Made by a program: the position numbers and the translations under genes
Assembly (NCBI GenBank): GCA_033060915.1
Contig: CM065396.1
Span: 2,307,001-2,371,000, forward strand
Direction of reading: 5' to 3'
Origin: Euryodendron excelsum
Lineage: Eukaryota; Streptophyta; Magnoliopsida; Ericales; Pentaphylacaceae
Length of the DNA: 64,000 nt
The notes under the pieces: generated by a model
Told to the model about the DNA's origin: nothing
Databases searched by the model: none
Seen by the model: the letters and a program-made list of their open reading frames with translations, nothing else
In this document: positions 21,032 to 33,115 of the stretch, piece by piece
Layout: each line of letters begins with the position of its first letter
Numbering within the stretch: position 1 is the stretch's first letter

Positions 21032-24000
21032 CAGAGCCTCCTCTAGCATGAAAGGGGTTCGCAAACTTAATCTGAAAACCCTACTCTTTGATATATAGAG
21101 CCCGTAGCCTGCCAAAACCCTAATCTCCTTTAGGTTTTCCAAACCCTAGCCTCCATACACAAACCCTAGCCTCCTATACACTCATACACTCTCATATACT
21201 CATACACTAGCCTCAAACCCTCCATTGAAGACTTGGATTGCTGCAACTACGAAGTTTTGAAGATCAAAGACAAACTCTTAAAGACTGAAGTGAAGACCGA
21301 AGAGAAGCAAGCAAAGCAAAGCACACAAAGCTAATCAAAATAAAGAAGACACAAGGTAGGCTTCTTATTTACGTTTACGCATCTTTCCCTCTCTCTTCTC
21401 TTTCCTAACCCACTTGGGTTTTCTTCTATTTTAATCCCTCATCTTCTTCCCCCCCCCCCCCTTCTTGCATGCTTGAAACAAGAGATTTCCCAGTCCATGT
21501 GTAGGATTAAGCTATTGGAAGGTCACCGTGTCGGGGGCTTTCTTTTAGTCTAACCGAAGACCACGTGGGTTCGGCCCCCTTGATTATGTGTTGAAGCTTT
21601 TAACCTTGTATGTTCACGACCCCAACTTGCATTGTGCATATCATGATCTTGCATTCTTCTAAAATTTGTTTTCAAACTCATTTTGCAAAACTTGCATTAT
21701 CATCGTTTTCAAAATTGCATCAAAACTTGTTTTCAAAATCACAATCCTAAGGTGATTCTAGCCTTTCCATGGCTAGGGTTACTTTAAGAAAATGTTACAT
21801 TTAAAGTGACCAATATGGTCTATATTTTCAAACATTGTTGTTTTCAAAACCACTATTTTAAAGTTTTTCTAATCTTCTTATGGTTAGAATCGCTTTAGGA
21901 AAGTAAGATATTTCATATACCTTCTAAAAACTCTTTTTTCAAATCTCTCCCTTTAAAAATCTCTTTTCTAACATGCTTTCTAAAAATTCCCTCCAATCTC
22001 CTTTCCAAAATTGTTTTCAAAAACTCCCTCCAAATATCTATTTTTCAAAACTTCTCTTTAAACTCCTTTCCGAAAAGCTCTCTTCAAAACTCCTTTCCTA
22101 AAAACACTCCCTAGGTTTCCTTCCTAGAAAACTCTCTCCCTAAATCTCTTTCCTAAAAACTCTTTCCAGTAATCTCCTTCCAAAAATCTCTTTCCAAAAA
22201 CTCTCTTTTCAAATTTACTTTCTAAAAACTCCTGACTAGGATTTCTTTCCAAAACTCTTTTTTCAAAACTTACTTTCTAAAAACTCCTCTCTAGGATTTC
22301 CTTTAAAAAATCTCCCTTTCTAAAAACTCACTTTTCAAAATCCTCTTTTCTTAGAGTCCAAGTCAAGCCCTAGAACCCACGATTAGGAAACCCTAGTTTT
22401 CTTACTAAAAACTTGATTTTCAATCTTACCTTAAAACCAAGATTTTCAAAACCTATTTTCTACATCAAAACTATAGTCTTCTAAATCTAGAGTTTCTAAA
22501 ACATCATCCTTTCAAATCCATGCCAAATCCAATCTTGCCTTTAGAAAACCAAATCTAATCTCCCCATTTAGGAAACTAGATCCTATCCTCCATTTTTTGA
22601 AACAAAATCAAAACACATCTTTTAGAAACAAAATCCAATCCCTTATTTTAGGAAATAGGAATCTCAATCCTTCCTTGTCTAAACCTTTCCTAATCCACTC
22701 CTTCTAATCTCATACTTTCCTAAACCTTAAGTTTCCAAAACTTAAATATTTAAATCTTTCCTTAAACTTTAAGCTTCCAAATATTTCCTAATTCAACCCT
22801 TTCCTAATTCTATACCTTTCCAAATCTTGACTTTCCAAATCTAAGTTTTTAAAATCTTTCCTAATTTGAACCTTTCCTAATTCCTAGAATTTCTAAAACT
22901 CAAACTTTGAATCCTTCTAAAATTCTAAAATTTCCTAAAATTCAAATCTTTCTAAATCTAAAACTTTCTAAACTCAAAACTTTCTTACTTTCAAAACTTT
23001 CCTAATTCAAAACTTCCTAGAAACGAAACCTTCCTTAAGTTAAAACTTTCCAAATCCAAAACTTTCTTAAATCTCAAATCTTTCCAAATCCAAAACTATC
23101 CTAGGTTAAAACTTTCTAAATTCTAAATCTTTCTTACTTTAAACCTTTCCTAAATTCAAAACTTTCCAATTTCAAAACCTTTCCTATCTTAAACTTTCCT
23201 ACTTCAAAATCTTTCTTAAAATGACACTTTTTAAAATGAAACTTTCCTAAAACGGAACTTTCCTAAAATGAACTTTCCTAAATTCCAATCTTTCCTAATC
23301 TTCCAAGTCCAACATTTGAGTCAAGTCTTTCTTAATCTCGAGTCCTTTCTAAATCCTATCTTCCTAGGTCTAGGGTCTCTATTCTTCCATTTCAAATTCC
23401 AATTTTCTATTCTAAATTCAAATCAAATCCAAATTCCAATTCAATTTCTTTTTCCAATCAAACCTTTTATTTTCTTTCAGACTCTTGTCCGAACAATGAC
23501 TGACCTGATTCCTCAAAAAGGATACGTAGGCAACCCTCATGGGTGCGGTTACAACCTTTTTCAAGTTTCTATTTCCACAACTTCTTTCAAATCTCCAATT
23601 CCACAATCTTTTTCAAGCTTCTATTTCCATAGCTCTTTTCAAATCTCTTTTCAATTTCAAATCTATCTTTTTTAAATTTCTTTTTAAATCAAATCAAGTT
23701 CTTTCCAAATCTATTTTCAAATCTTTTCCTTACACTTGCATATCATGTATCATGACTTTTTAAACATTCTTTTTCTAAAGTGGATAGAATTGGACATTTG
23801 TTAATTGAAGACTCTCATAGGCGAATTTATGGTAAATAGACAAGTAGGTACCGTAAGGGCAGGGAAGGGTGATAGCTTAGTGCATCTTCCCTACACGTAA
23901 CCAACCTCCGAACTTAGATCACTATTTTCGAAAGACCAAAACAAAGTCATTTTCAAAAAAAGGCTTAATATTTTCTAAAGGTTGTCAAACAACCTGTTTT

Positions 24001-25315
24001 CCTAAAAACCCTCTCTTGAGGTAGTATTTTCAAAATCATTTTCAAAAACCCTAAGTGTAGTTTTTGGATTGTGCTTAGTTTTTAGGTGACCTAACTCACA
24101 TTAATTAAGTTAGGTGGCGACTCTAAACTTTTTTCAAAAGCCCTTTATTCAAATATATTTTCAATTCAAACCTAGTCGCACTCATTCCTCTAGGAGGGTG
24201 AGTTCTAATGAGAAAGTACAGTGTTTTTCCCGCTTATGTGTATTCCTCGAGTGCGAAAAATCTGGGCGCGACACTTAGGAAAAAATTTCTTGATGAGAAA
24301 ATCTTAATCAGAAGACAGAGAACGGTCTAGAAGAACAAAAGGAGTTGGAAAGAAAGAAGAAAGCAGTGAATGAAAGTTAAATTGCTGAAGGTGATCATTG
24401 GTCTTTTGAAACCCCACAAATAATAATGTTTGAGCCTTTATCCCCTTTCATTCATAAACCTCTTAACCTTGCTTATGTTACAGTCTAAATCAAAGTCCTC
24501 TCTGATCAAAGAAAATTGCTTAATCTAAATAAGCCTGAACAATACCAAGACAAGTAGTTGAAAAGAAAAAAAAAAAAAAAAAAAAGGAAAAACGAGGGAG
24601 GAATGCATGGGGCAATCTCATGCTTCAAAGTGTGCTTAGATGGTTTTGGTTTAAACAACCCACTGAAAGAAAATCTTTGAGCCTACATATCCCATCATTT
24701 CTTACAACCCCTAAACCTAGCCTGCAGTACGGTCCTAAAAAAAGTCTTCTCAAATTGAGGGCCAAGCTGTTTATCACTCTGCAAAGCACATGCGTGTTGT
24801 CGCTCAAGCCACGATGGCATTTTTGGATATCTAAGAGAGAAAACCAAGTGAGGTCAGCAAAACACCAAACAATAACCCTATAGAAAGTAAGGATAAGATA
24901 ATACATGGCAAACCAAAAAGTCAAGATCCCTGGAGAATAGTGCAAATACTATCACACCCCCATGAGAATGAGACAAAACCGAATGGGACAGAATCCTGTG
25001 AGTATAGGCCCTGGGGCAATCCTGGGACATTCTTTGTAAATAGCCTATCTATGTGTAGTACTAATGCATCCATGACATGTATAACCTGTACATCTATTAA
25101 ATTCCTATGTAGTTTGTATCTATTCATGCATTCATAAAAAAAAATAGGACATCCATTCAATTCTATTTTTGTATATACATTCATCAAAAAGTATGACATG
25201 CATTCAATTCCATTCCCATATGTGCGTTCATCGAAAAGTATGACATGCATTCACTTATTTACCTGTGCATTTTTAGAATTGGTATAAATAAACTGTTTTT
25301 GCATAAAAACCTATT

Positions 25316-25318
<3 letters not shown>

Positions 25319-25374
<56 letters not shown>
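25319..25374. repeat. CT/GA dinucleotide microsatellite
   Basis: About 27 uninterrupted TC units. Arg/Glu alternating reading frames over it are artefacts. Confidence 0.97.
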
Positions 25375-25377
<3 letters not shown>

Positions 25378-25415
25378 AATAGGGAACAAGGAACGAAGCA
25401 AAGCACAAAAAGGAG

Positions 25416-25417
<2 letters not shown>

Positions 25418-25446
<29 letters not shown>
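25418..25446. repeat. poly-A tract
   Basis: Nearly 30 consecutive A residues, about 45 bp after the CT microsatellite. Confidence 0.95.
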
Positions 25447-25448
<2 letters not shown>

Positions 25449-25849
25449 TAAGCACGTTCTCGAGGATGCAGTGAAAACCCGAAAAGGCGCCGTAGGTAAA
25501 AGAGTAGGGACGTGTGAAGATACAAAATGTCGACCATGGTGAAAACTTGTAAAGGTGCCTTGGTGCAAAAATGACATAGCTGGGACTGGTGAAAACCCTC
25601 ACAGGTGCCAATAGTAAAAATAGCAACAAAAAAATGGGGGTTGGGGCGTAAGAGATAATCTGAGGCATGAGCATTCCCAGAAGTCACGAGTATGAAAGCA
25701 GCAGTGAGAAAGTCAGAAAGTGTCTCAAAAAGCATTCTTCGGATTAGTCCAAGTTAAGGCTAAAAGAAGCAAAGGTTCCCCTCTCGAGGCAATAAGTCAG
25801 TCAGAGCATCAAACAAAAAGGAGGAGCGATGGGCAAAAATGTATCACTC

Positions 25850-27500
25850 TCTATCATCATCAGAAGAGGAGTCAACTAGGGACGGATCAACTGGCTCGCC
25901 ACCCGCAAGAGGAGCACTCAAAGAAGCACCAAGCGTCAATGACCTAAGCTAGCCCCGCTCATAGTCTGCATATCTGGCCATAAGCATATCCCTCTCCCGG
26001 TTAAGGGACTCCACAGTCTCTCGTAAAGACTGAATATCAACAATATCGTCCTCCGGGGGAGTGGAAACGTCTAGGGCACCTAGTGATTGCTTATGTCCCC
26101 ATGAAGTACTCAATGGTAGGCTATCGTGTGTCTATCTAGCCGCTGCTAGTTGTATCTTTAAAGAAGTTACCTTAGTATCTCTCACCCTCAACCGATCATG
26201 CAATACCTGTATCAATCTTTGGTTTTGCTGCCTGTGACGACATCTCTGAACAATCATAGCTGTCAAGAAGTCTGTGTATCCCACGGGGGGCAACGAAGTC
26301 TCAAAGAGTAGATCCCCAAGCCTCCTTAGACCTAACACATATCGTCGAAGCCAATAATGGTAGTTCTCAGTCTCAAGGGGCATGTCAGAAAATGAACCAT
26401 CATTATCCACATAAGTAAGCAAAGATTGCCATGTATCCATAACTCTCTTTACCAATGCTCTCGGGATCGACGCTGCAAAGAAAAGGGTAAACTCAGTCGC
26501 AGATGGTAGATAGGGGATATCCTGACTCTTACCGAGCTGTCACAAAACTCGAATCCCAAAGAAGGGGGTAATGCCGCATAGGCCAACTAAAGGCACGAAA
26601 GCCCTCTTGGGAGGTTGAACTCTCAAGCAGTATCTACCAACTAATCATGAATACCACCTGACTGTGCCTGATCTCATGCTACGAAGGTAGTTAGCCCATG
26701 CCACAACAATCTATGGAAACCTCCCATCATCCGCGATAGCCCTCTGAGATCTCACCAAGAAGCGTATATGGTCAAAGCTCAAGGTACCATGTATGTTAGA
26801 ATAAAGGAGTAACAAATAAATACCCGATTGTCCAAAGCTAAAAGAGCGCAACACATCCCCGAAAATAAGCATCAACCCTCTGCTGAAATCGGGTAAGGCT
26901 CACAAAGGTCTCCCCCACAACCATGGAAGCATAGGAGTGCCCCTCATGAACCCTAGCAAGCAATGCGCATAATCGGCAGTCAACCAAATCATCTCCTCGT
27001 GGAAACATCAAGAAGTTCAGAAGAAGCAGAGTTAGAGCAACCATGCGAGAAACAGATCAATCTTGAGAAGTATGCCAATAACCCGAATGAGCCCTCATAC
27101 CCGTTGCAAACTCAAAACGGGAAAATAGGAACTCCACTGGAATGCAAAGAAACTGGGGCAGAAAGGCAGACGAAAGAACTGCGTGCTGGAGTCCAAGCTG
27201 GGATGAAACAACCATGATGCAACCATCAAGGAAGATAGGTCTCACAATGTCAGCAGAATCATCTTCGAACCCCAGGAAAAAACCATACTCATGAGGAGTA
27301 GGGGTAAGCTCGCACTCCCCGAAGCGGAAAAGAGACAAGCTAGGCCGCCAAAAGAGAATCACTGCCTCTATGAATCCTGGAATAAGCCGCACCGACAGAA
27401 GTGAAGCCACCCGACCAAAGGACCGACGAAAGATATCCTGCTTGTCTGGGGGATAGCTGTCATGCCAAGCTCTAAGCCGACTCAAAATCGTGTCTGCCAT
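25850..27500 (-). pseudogene. antisense ORF remnant, plant mobile domain/DUF7745-like
   Basis: A decayed gene opposite in strand to its element. From a start at 27500 one frame runs 147 codons (MADTILSRLRAWHDSYPPDK, then FIEAVILFWRPSLSLFRFG and ELTPTPHEYGFFLGF). After frameshifts it continues with FMRGTPMLPWLWGRPL and RVQPPKRAFVPLVGLCGI. It ends in an Arg/Gln-rich, probably coiled-coil part (YWLRRYVLGLRRLGDLLFE, later RHRQQNQRLIQVLHDRLRVR) and a Ser/Asp-rich tail near 25850. The FRFGxCELTPTxxEY pattern resembles plant proteins of the DUF7745/plant-mobile-domain group; this is recalled, not searched. Antisense ORFs upstream of the 3' LTR are known in Tat-lineage elements. Several stops and frameshifts make it non-functional. 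Confidence 0.6.
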
Positions 27501-27539
27501 CCTGAAGATAAAGATAAAAACGTCGACATATGATAAGTA

Positions 27540-29390
27540 TAGCTAAAAAAGGTAAGAGATTTAAAAAAATAAAAAGAAAAAGAAAAAAAAAAAGATGAAA
27601 GAAAAAAAAATGAAAAAGATTTTAAATGTTGAGTCAAAATGAATTTTCTATACATTTTGCTTTCCAAACATTTTCAATTTCGACACAAAATGAATTTCCT
27701 ACACATGTTGATTTTAAAAGTCAAGTTTCAAGGCAAAATAAATTTTCTACACATTTTGTCTACCAAAATTTCAAGTCAAAATAAATTTTCTTTACATTTT
27801 GTCTTCAAAAATTCAATTTCAAGTCAAAACAAATTTCCTATATATCTTGGTTTCAAAAGATTTTCAAGATCGAGTCAAAATGAATTTTCTAAACATTTTG
27901 CCTTCAACGAGTCAATTTCAAGTCAAATCGAAGTTTTCACATGTTTTGTCCAAAATTTCAAAATGGTTCCTAATTCAAATCGAAATTTCATTTCAATATA
28001 AATCTCAAAATTTTCCAATCAAAGTCCGTTTCAAGTTTCTACTCCAAAAGAATTCTATTCCAATCAAGGTTTTCTAAAAAAATTTCCTCCAAAAAGTCCT
28101 CCTCAAAATCAATTCTAAGAAATTCTCAAGTTTTCAATCCTCTAAAAATTCTTATCAATTTCCAAGTTTCCAAATTCAAAAATCTGTTTTCAAATCTTCC
28201 AAAATATTTTCCCCCCAAAAGTTTTATTCAAAAATTCCATTTTGAAAATGGTTTGTCCAAGTTTTAAATCAAAATAGTTTCTAATTCAAAATCAAAAGTT
28301 CATTTTCAAAAATCAAATATTAGAGGTTTCAAATCAAAATCCATTTAAAACTTTTCTAAGCTGCTCCTTCAAAGAGATTTCTGCTCCAATCAAGTTTCAA
28401 TGTTTTCTAAAAATTCTTTCTCCAAATTAGTCTTCCTCAAAATCAATTCTCAAAATTTTTAAGGTTTCAAATTTACAAAATTTCTTCCTTCCAAAGTTCT
28501 TATCAATTTCAAAGTTTTCTAAACTCCAAAATCTATTTTCAAAAATTTCCTAAGTGTTTCCTTCAAAAGTTTTATCCAAAATTCCATTTAAAAAAAAAAT
28601 CTAGGTTTTTCTTTCAATAGTTTTATTCTAAGGCCCCCGAGTTTCTTAGGGTCTTCTCTGCCAAAAAGGCCCTGCCCTCAATAGTCTTATCTCTTTCTCC
28701 TTCAAAAAGATTTTATTTTGAAAATTTCTAACTCTTTCCTCATTTTAATAATTTCATCCGAGTTTCTTGGGGTCTTCTTTGTCAGAAGGCCCCATTCTCA
28801 AAGTTTTTAGCTTTTTTTTTTATTCATCAAAAAGATCTTATTTCAAAAATACCTTCTAGGCTTTCCTTACCTTTTCCTTCAAAATGTTTGATTTTAAAAA
28901 TACCTTTCTAGAGTTTTCTAAAGTCTTCCTTCAAAAAAAAAATTATATATGTGTGTGTGTGTGTGTGTGTTCCAAAGAATTTCAAATTTTCTTCCTTAAA
29001 ATTTTCATTCTCAAAAACATTCTATAGGTTTTCTAAGCTTTTTTGCCAAAAAAAAAAAAAATCCTATTTTCAAAATTCTAGGTTTACAAACTTTTTCTTC
29101 AAAAGTTTTGTTCAAGGTTTGAAAGGTTTTCCAAATCATTCTAATTAAAATCCATTTCAAAAAAAAAAGTGACTTTAAAATCTATTCAAACAATCAATTT
29201 CAATTTCAAAATCAAGTTTTCAAAATTCTAGATTTTAAAAAAAAATCAAAACAATCCAATTTTCAAACTCAAAATTCATTGTTCCAATAACTCCAGTTTT
29301 TGAAAATTTTCAAAGTCTGTCCATCCGATTGCCTCGTGATCAACATGGGACTCTTACTTTATTGTTTTCTGTCTTCGACAATCAAAGACA
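27540..29390 (+). other. AT-rich region upstream of the PPT
   Basis: Non-coding, rich in TTTTCAAAA-type words, with an imperfect tandem array at 27625-27955 and a GT microsatellite near 28950. It probably includes the promoter and leader side of the antisense gene, but I see no clear promoter. Confidence 0.55.
27625..27955 (+). repeat. imperfect tandem array, AAGTCAAAATGAATTTTCTA type
   Basis: About six or seven degenerate units of 50-60 bp, each with a TCAAAATgAATTTTCT core followed by ACATTTTGtctt. Confidence 0.75.
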
Positions 29391-29406
29391 GAAAAATAGA
29401 GGCAAC
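29391..29406 (+). other. probable polypurine tract of the Ogre-like element
   Basis: AGAAAAATAGAGGCAAC immediately precedes the TGTAAACACCCC start of the 3' LTR. Confidence 0.6.
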
Positions 29407-29626
29407 TGTAAACACCCCATTTTTGCCCGCTTGGCAATCTCTGATCCGTTCAGACTCATATTCAAATCGACACAAACACATTCAAGTCAAAACTATTTTA
29501 TCAGTCTTAATCTAATGAATCAATTGCTTCGCGGGCCTGCTGGGCCCAATAAAGGCAAAATGACTAAAATGCCCTTGGAGCATTGTTCGGTCCAATTTCA
29601 GTTGGCACGTCTTCCTAGAGACGATA

Positions 29627-29800
29627 TGTATCCCGAACCTTTATTTTGTCAATTAATGTGAGATTTTAACACTTGTATTATTTTTATGTTATTATGGAGC
29701 CAATATTGACCAATTAAGGCCCATGTTGTAAAATATGCCTCATGTGTGACACATATGGGATTAATTCCCATTTGTATCTCCTAATCACTCACACACCTGT

Positions 29801-29841
<41 letters not shown>

Positions 29842-31879
29842 TCACCTGCCGAGAAGAAAAAGAAGAAGAAGAAGAAGAAGCAGAAGAAAAAAAGAAGAGA
29901 AAAGAAGAGCAAGTGAAAAGAGGAAGAAGGTTAGAAGAAGCTATTGTTGAAGCTTGAGGAAACATAGAAGAAAGGTATGAACCCTAACCTCTTGTATATG
30001 TAAATACCTATGTTTGTTGTGTTTGGAGACTCTTTGGAGTCCTATTTGGTTAGACTTTAAGGGCTTGTAAGCATATGTTGATGGATTGGAAGTTGGGGTT
30101 CAAAACCCCCAAATTTGTACATATTGGGTTTAAGATTTCAAACCTTAGATCCCTTTGATTGGCTTGTTTATTTTGCCCAATCTTGAGTTATTGTGGTCTC
30201 CTTGGGTCAATCTTCTGTACCCTAGAAGCACTTGGGAGTTTGAGAAAGATTTGATGAAGTTTGATTTTGATTTGAGTGAGGTTTGGGGATTTTTAGGTTG
30301 AAATATAGGTTTTTGTAGCATAGGAGTCGACCCTTTTATCCAGAGAGCTCCCAGATCATTTCTTCAGCTCAGGGGTCGATCCTTTTGCCTCAGGAGTCGA
30401 CCCTTTTGTCTTCAGCTCCAACACTGTATAGTAAAATAAGCATAACTTGTTCTACAAAACTCGAATTGATGCACCGTTTGAAGCATTAGAAACTAGACTC
30501 ATAGACCTTTGTATCCATATAAAGTTTGCACTCTAATTCCTTATAGATTAGGAGATATTGAATTTTGAATTTGACCCAAAATTCTATCAGTCACATTATT
30601 CTTCCAGAATTTTAGTCCACTTTCTATGCAACATAACTTCTTCATCCAAAATGTATTTGCAGCCCATGGTCTATCAAATTAAAGGCCTTTAAGCCTATTT
30701 TCAAATGAGACTACCTTAGAATGTGTTCATGTTCTTGCTTTGCATTAGGGTCTTGTGTTTGATGTCTCTATGTACTCTATATGTAGGAACGTCCTTATAT
30801 AGCACCTTTCACAAGGATTAAGGTGAGTAACGATATGCCATGAGTAAATTCTACTACTTTCCAAATGTTTTAAATTCAAATCATATCATACAATGTTTTA
30901 CATATGTTTTCAATACATCAATGTTATATTCAATTATAGATATCATACTTTTAAAGGCATGCAAGTTATATTATGTTATGAATTGAAACCCATGAACTAA
31001 AATGCTTACAAGAAAGAGATGCACGACTTTTTCCAATGTATGGTGCCAACTCGAGGTCTTTCGTGGCAAGACCTTAAACTAGCAACGATGGTCCTACGAT
31101 AGGGGATGTGAAAGAAACTATCGCCATGTTCGGGAGATGTCCTATGACCTAAAGAGCCCTAATTGTGACCTTTAAGCTTATTGATGTGGAGCATAGCTCT
31201 GATGTCGGGTTGTAGCACCCTTATGTTTTAGAATGAGAACGATGATATGTTCAAATATTTATGACAAGTTATGTTATGCTTTATTACAAGCAAAGATACG
31301 TCGTATCTCTCTTTTATGATACCATGTTTTGAAACGATAGAATGTTTCAATATGATGCTTATGCTATCTATGATTTCACGTCTTTGCCTATACGTTTTAA
31401 GTTCATGATTTATATGCATAAATGTTTATCTATCATTTTATAAATGTTAGTCCATGGTATTTTCATGCTCGTGCATCATTGTTATTCACTAAGCATTAGC
31501 TTACGTTTTCTCAAATGTTTTCAGATAGCCAATCTGAGAGGCCCTAGGAGAAGGCCATATATGGATTTTGAGTTACGGCCCACGAGCCTATGTTATGTTA
31601 TGTGTATTTAGGCTGGACCCTAATGTTTGTAATGTTATAAATGATATAACTATGGCTGCCTCGAATAGGCCCATATGTATGTTTATGTTTTGGATAAGGC
31701 ATAGCTCTGCCATGTATGGCACGAGTTATATTTTAATTTATGAATTTCCCAATTATATATCATTTTAAATGATCAATGCACAGGTGTTCAACCGGTTTAT
31801 ATAATGCGGCTTTACGTAGCCTTGCTACTGGCCAGTCATGTACCCTAAATCCGTATAGGCCGGGTTACGGGGCGTGACA
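29627..31879 (+). repeat. 5' LTR of the truncated gypsy element (2253 bp)
   Basis: Begins TGTATCCCGAACC and ends ACGGGGCGTGACA. The left edge is the abrupt break in LTR copy C after GAGACGATA; the right edge abuts a PBS. It contains a CA microsatellite, a GAAGAA-rich tract and three GGAGTCGACCCTTTT-type motifs (30324-30410). There is no second copy here to confirm length. Confidence 0.82.
29803..29837. repeat. CA microsatellite
   Basis: About 15 CA units inside the gypsy LTR. Confidence 0.95.
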
Positions 31880-31882
31880 ATG

Positions 31883-31900
31883 TGGTATCAGAGCACTAGG
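31883..31900 (+). other. primer binding site, initiator-Met tRNA
   Basis: TGGTATCAGAGCACTAGG three bases after the LTR end. TGGTATCAGAGC is the standard tRNA-iMet PBS of plant chromoviruses. Confidence 0.93.
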
Positions 31901-32069
31901 TTGACACAGTCAGATTGAGTCATGCCTAGATAAAATTCTAGGTTGACTTGTATATGTGCTACATGTATATAAGTATATGTATGCTACATGGTTCATGACA
32001 TGCCACGGTATATTATGTATCATAATATGTTATATACTTGATTGTGTGATGATTTTTGTAGAGTTAATC

Positions 32070-33115
32070 ATGGCGCCAAAGAGAAGAGGTTGTGAAGGGG
32101 CTAGAGAGCTCGAAGACCGATTTGATCGCATAGAAAGGATCTTAGCTGGACTCGTTCAAGTGGTCCAGGATACCCATAGTAACACCGCCAATGCGCCAGA
32201 GCAGCCGGCGGCGCATGCGCTACGAGGAGAGGTAGTGGCACGTACTACCATTAAGCAATTCCAATAGTTAAAGCCCCTGACCTTCCACGGGACTCCCAAT
32301 CCCATAGCCGCGAAGTCTTGGCTTTTGGGAATCGAGAGGGCGTTCGAAGTGCTGCCTTGCACGGATGAACAAAAGGTGATTTTTGCCACCTTTACCTTTG
32401 AAGGCGCCGCACTAGTTTGGTGGCCGCTGAAGAAGGCAACGAAACCACAGTGGTTATGGCCTAGGTTCTTGGAAGTGTTCTATAAGGAATACTTTCCCAA
32501 GACTATCAAGGATCAGAAGACGACGGAGTTCCTTGGTTTGACACAAGGGAATATGACTGTGGCAGAATACAACGCCAAGTTCATGGAGCTATCATGATAT
32601 GCCCCGCATATTGTATTGTCAGAGACTCGCAAGGCAAGGAAGTTTGAGACAGGATTGCGATGGAACATTCACAACAAGGTGGACATGGTACGACTACAGA
32701 CCCATCAAGAGGTTGTACAATGAGCAACGATCGCTGAAAGGGCGAATAATGAAATGTCCCAATACTGGGAGAAGAACAAGAAGACATTGGGAGGTGACCC
32801 AAGCAAAGGGCAAAGTTCAAATCGGCAAAATTTTGGGTTTTCTAGTGGGAATTCATCTACCCCACGGGGTAACACTATGAATCGAAGAGGTGATATAACT
32901 AATGAGGCACTGACCTGTCCTATATGCCAAAAGAAGCACCGAGTGCAATGTTACTATAGGAGCAAAGTTTGTTATGGGTGCGACCAAGAGGGGCACCAAG
33001 TGAAAGACTGTCCAAAAAGGAATAGAGCACAGGGATCTGGGGTGTCAACATCAGCCTCAGTTCAGCAACCTACGGCCAGCAGGAGAGAGAATCAACCATG
33101 GCAAGGCCAAGCTTT
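32070..33115 (+). pseudogene. gag of the truncated gypsy element
   Basis: Starts MAPKRRGCEGARELEDRFDR, with a predicted coiled-coil N-terminus. The capsid-like retrotransposon gag domain follows (about 32270-32600; LTFHGTPNPIAAKSWL, FEGAALVWW, MTVAEYNAKFMELS). The zinc knuckle CYGCDQEGHQVKDC (about 32967-33010) fits C-X2-C-X4-H-X4-C. Three in-frame stops (after KQFQ, after MELS and after EVVQ) and at least one frameshift break it. The stops sit where a Gln or Arg codon would need only one transition. Confidence 0.9.

Larger units (their letters stand above)
16664..24273 (+). mobile_element. Ogre-like solo LTR (copy B), with nested solo LTR
   Basis: Begins TGTAAGCACCCCATTTTTTA and ends CTGGGCGCGACA, with identical CTTAG on both flanks and no internal region. 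It is therefore a solo LTR left by LTR-LTR recombination. Its own length is about 5.06 kb after subtracting the 2.5-kb nested LTR. It belongs to a different subfamily from copies A and C: it has a six-unit 47-bp array near its 5' end, an intact GGCGCC palindrome (20909-20933) and an expanded AT-rich repeat zone (about 22680-23290). The inverted solo LTR at 37319 shares the array and the sequence just downstream of the promoter, so these two form one subfamily. Confidence 0.93.
24279..25845 (+). other. Ogre-like element internal region, middle part, non-coding
   Basis: Resumes the internal region directly after the CTTAG duplication. No recognisable coding sequence. It includes an A-tract (about 24565-24585), a long CT microsatellite, a poly-A tract, and three copies of a GTGAAAAC...GGYGCC motif at 25471, 25539 and 25589. 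Confidence 0.6.

Noticed and set aside
23268..23763. Overlapping frames of up to 135 codons rich in Phe, Ser and Gln
   Set aside because: They lie in the AT-rich part of an LTR made of degenerate TTTCAAATC repeats; not conserved between LTR copies.
25273..25735. Open frames with Arg-Glu or poly-Phe runs
   Set aside because: Produced by the CT microsatellite and the poly-A tract read on the minus strand.
26963..27217. Plus-strand frame of 84 codons
   Set aside because: Opposite strand of the antisense gene, with low-information composition; the minus strand carries the conserved motifs.
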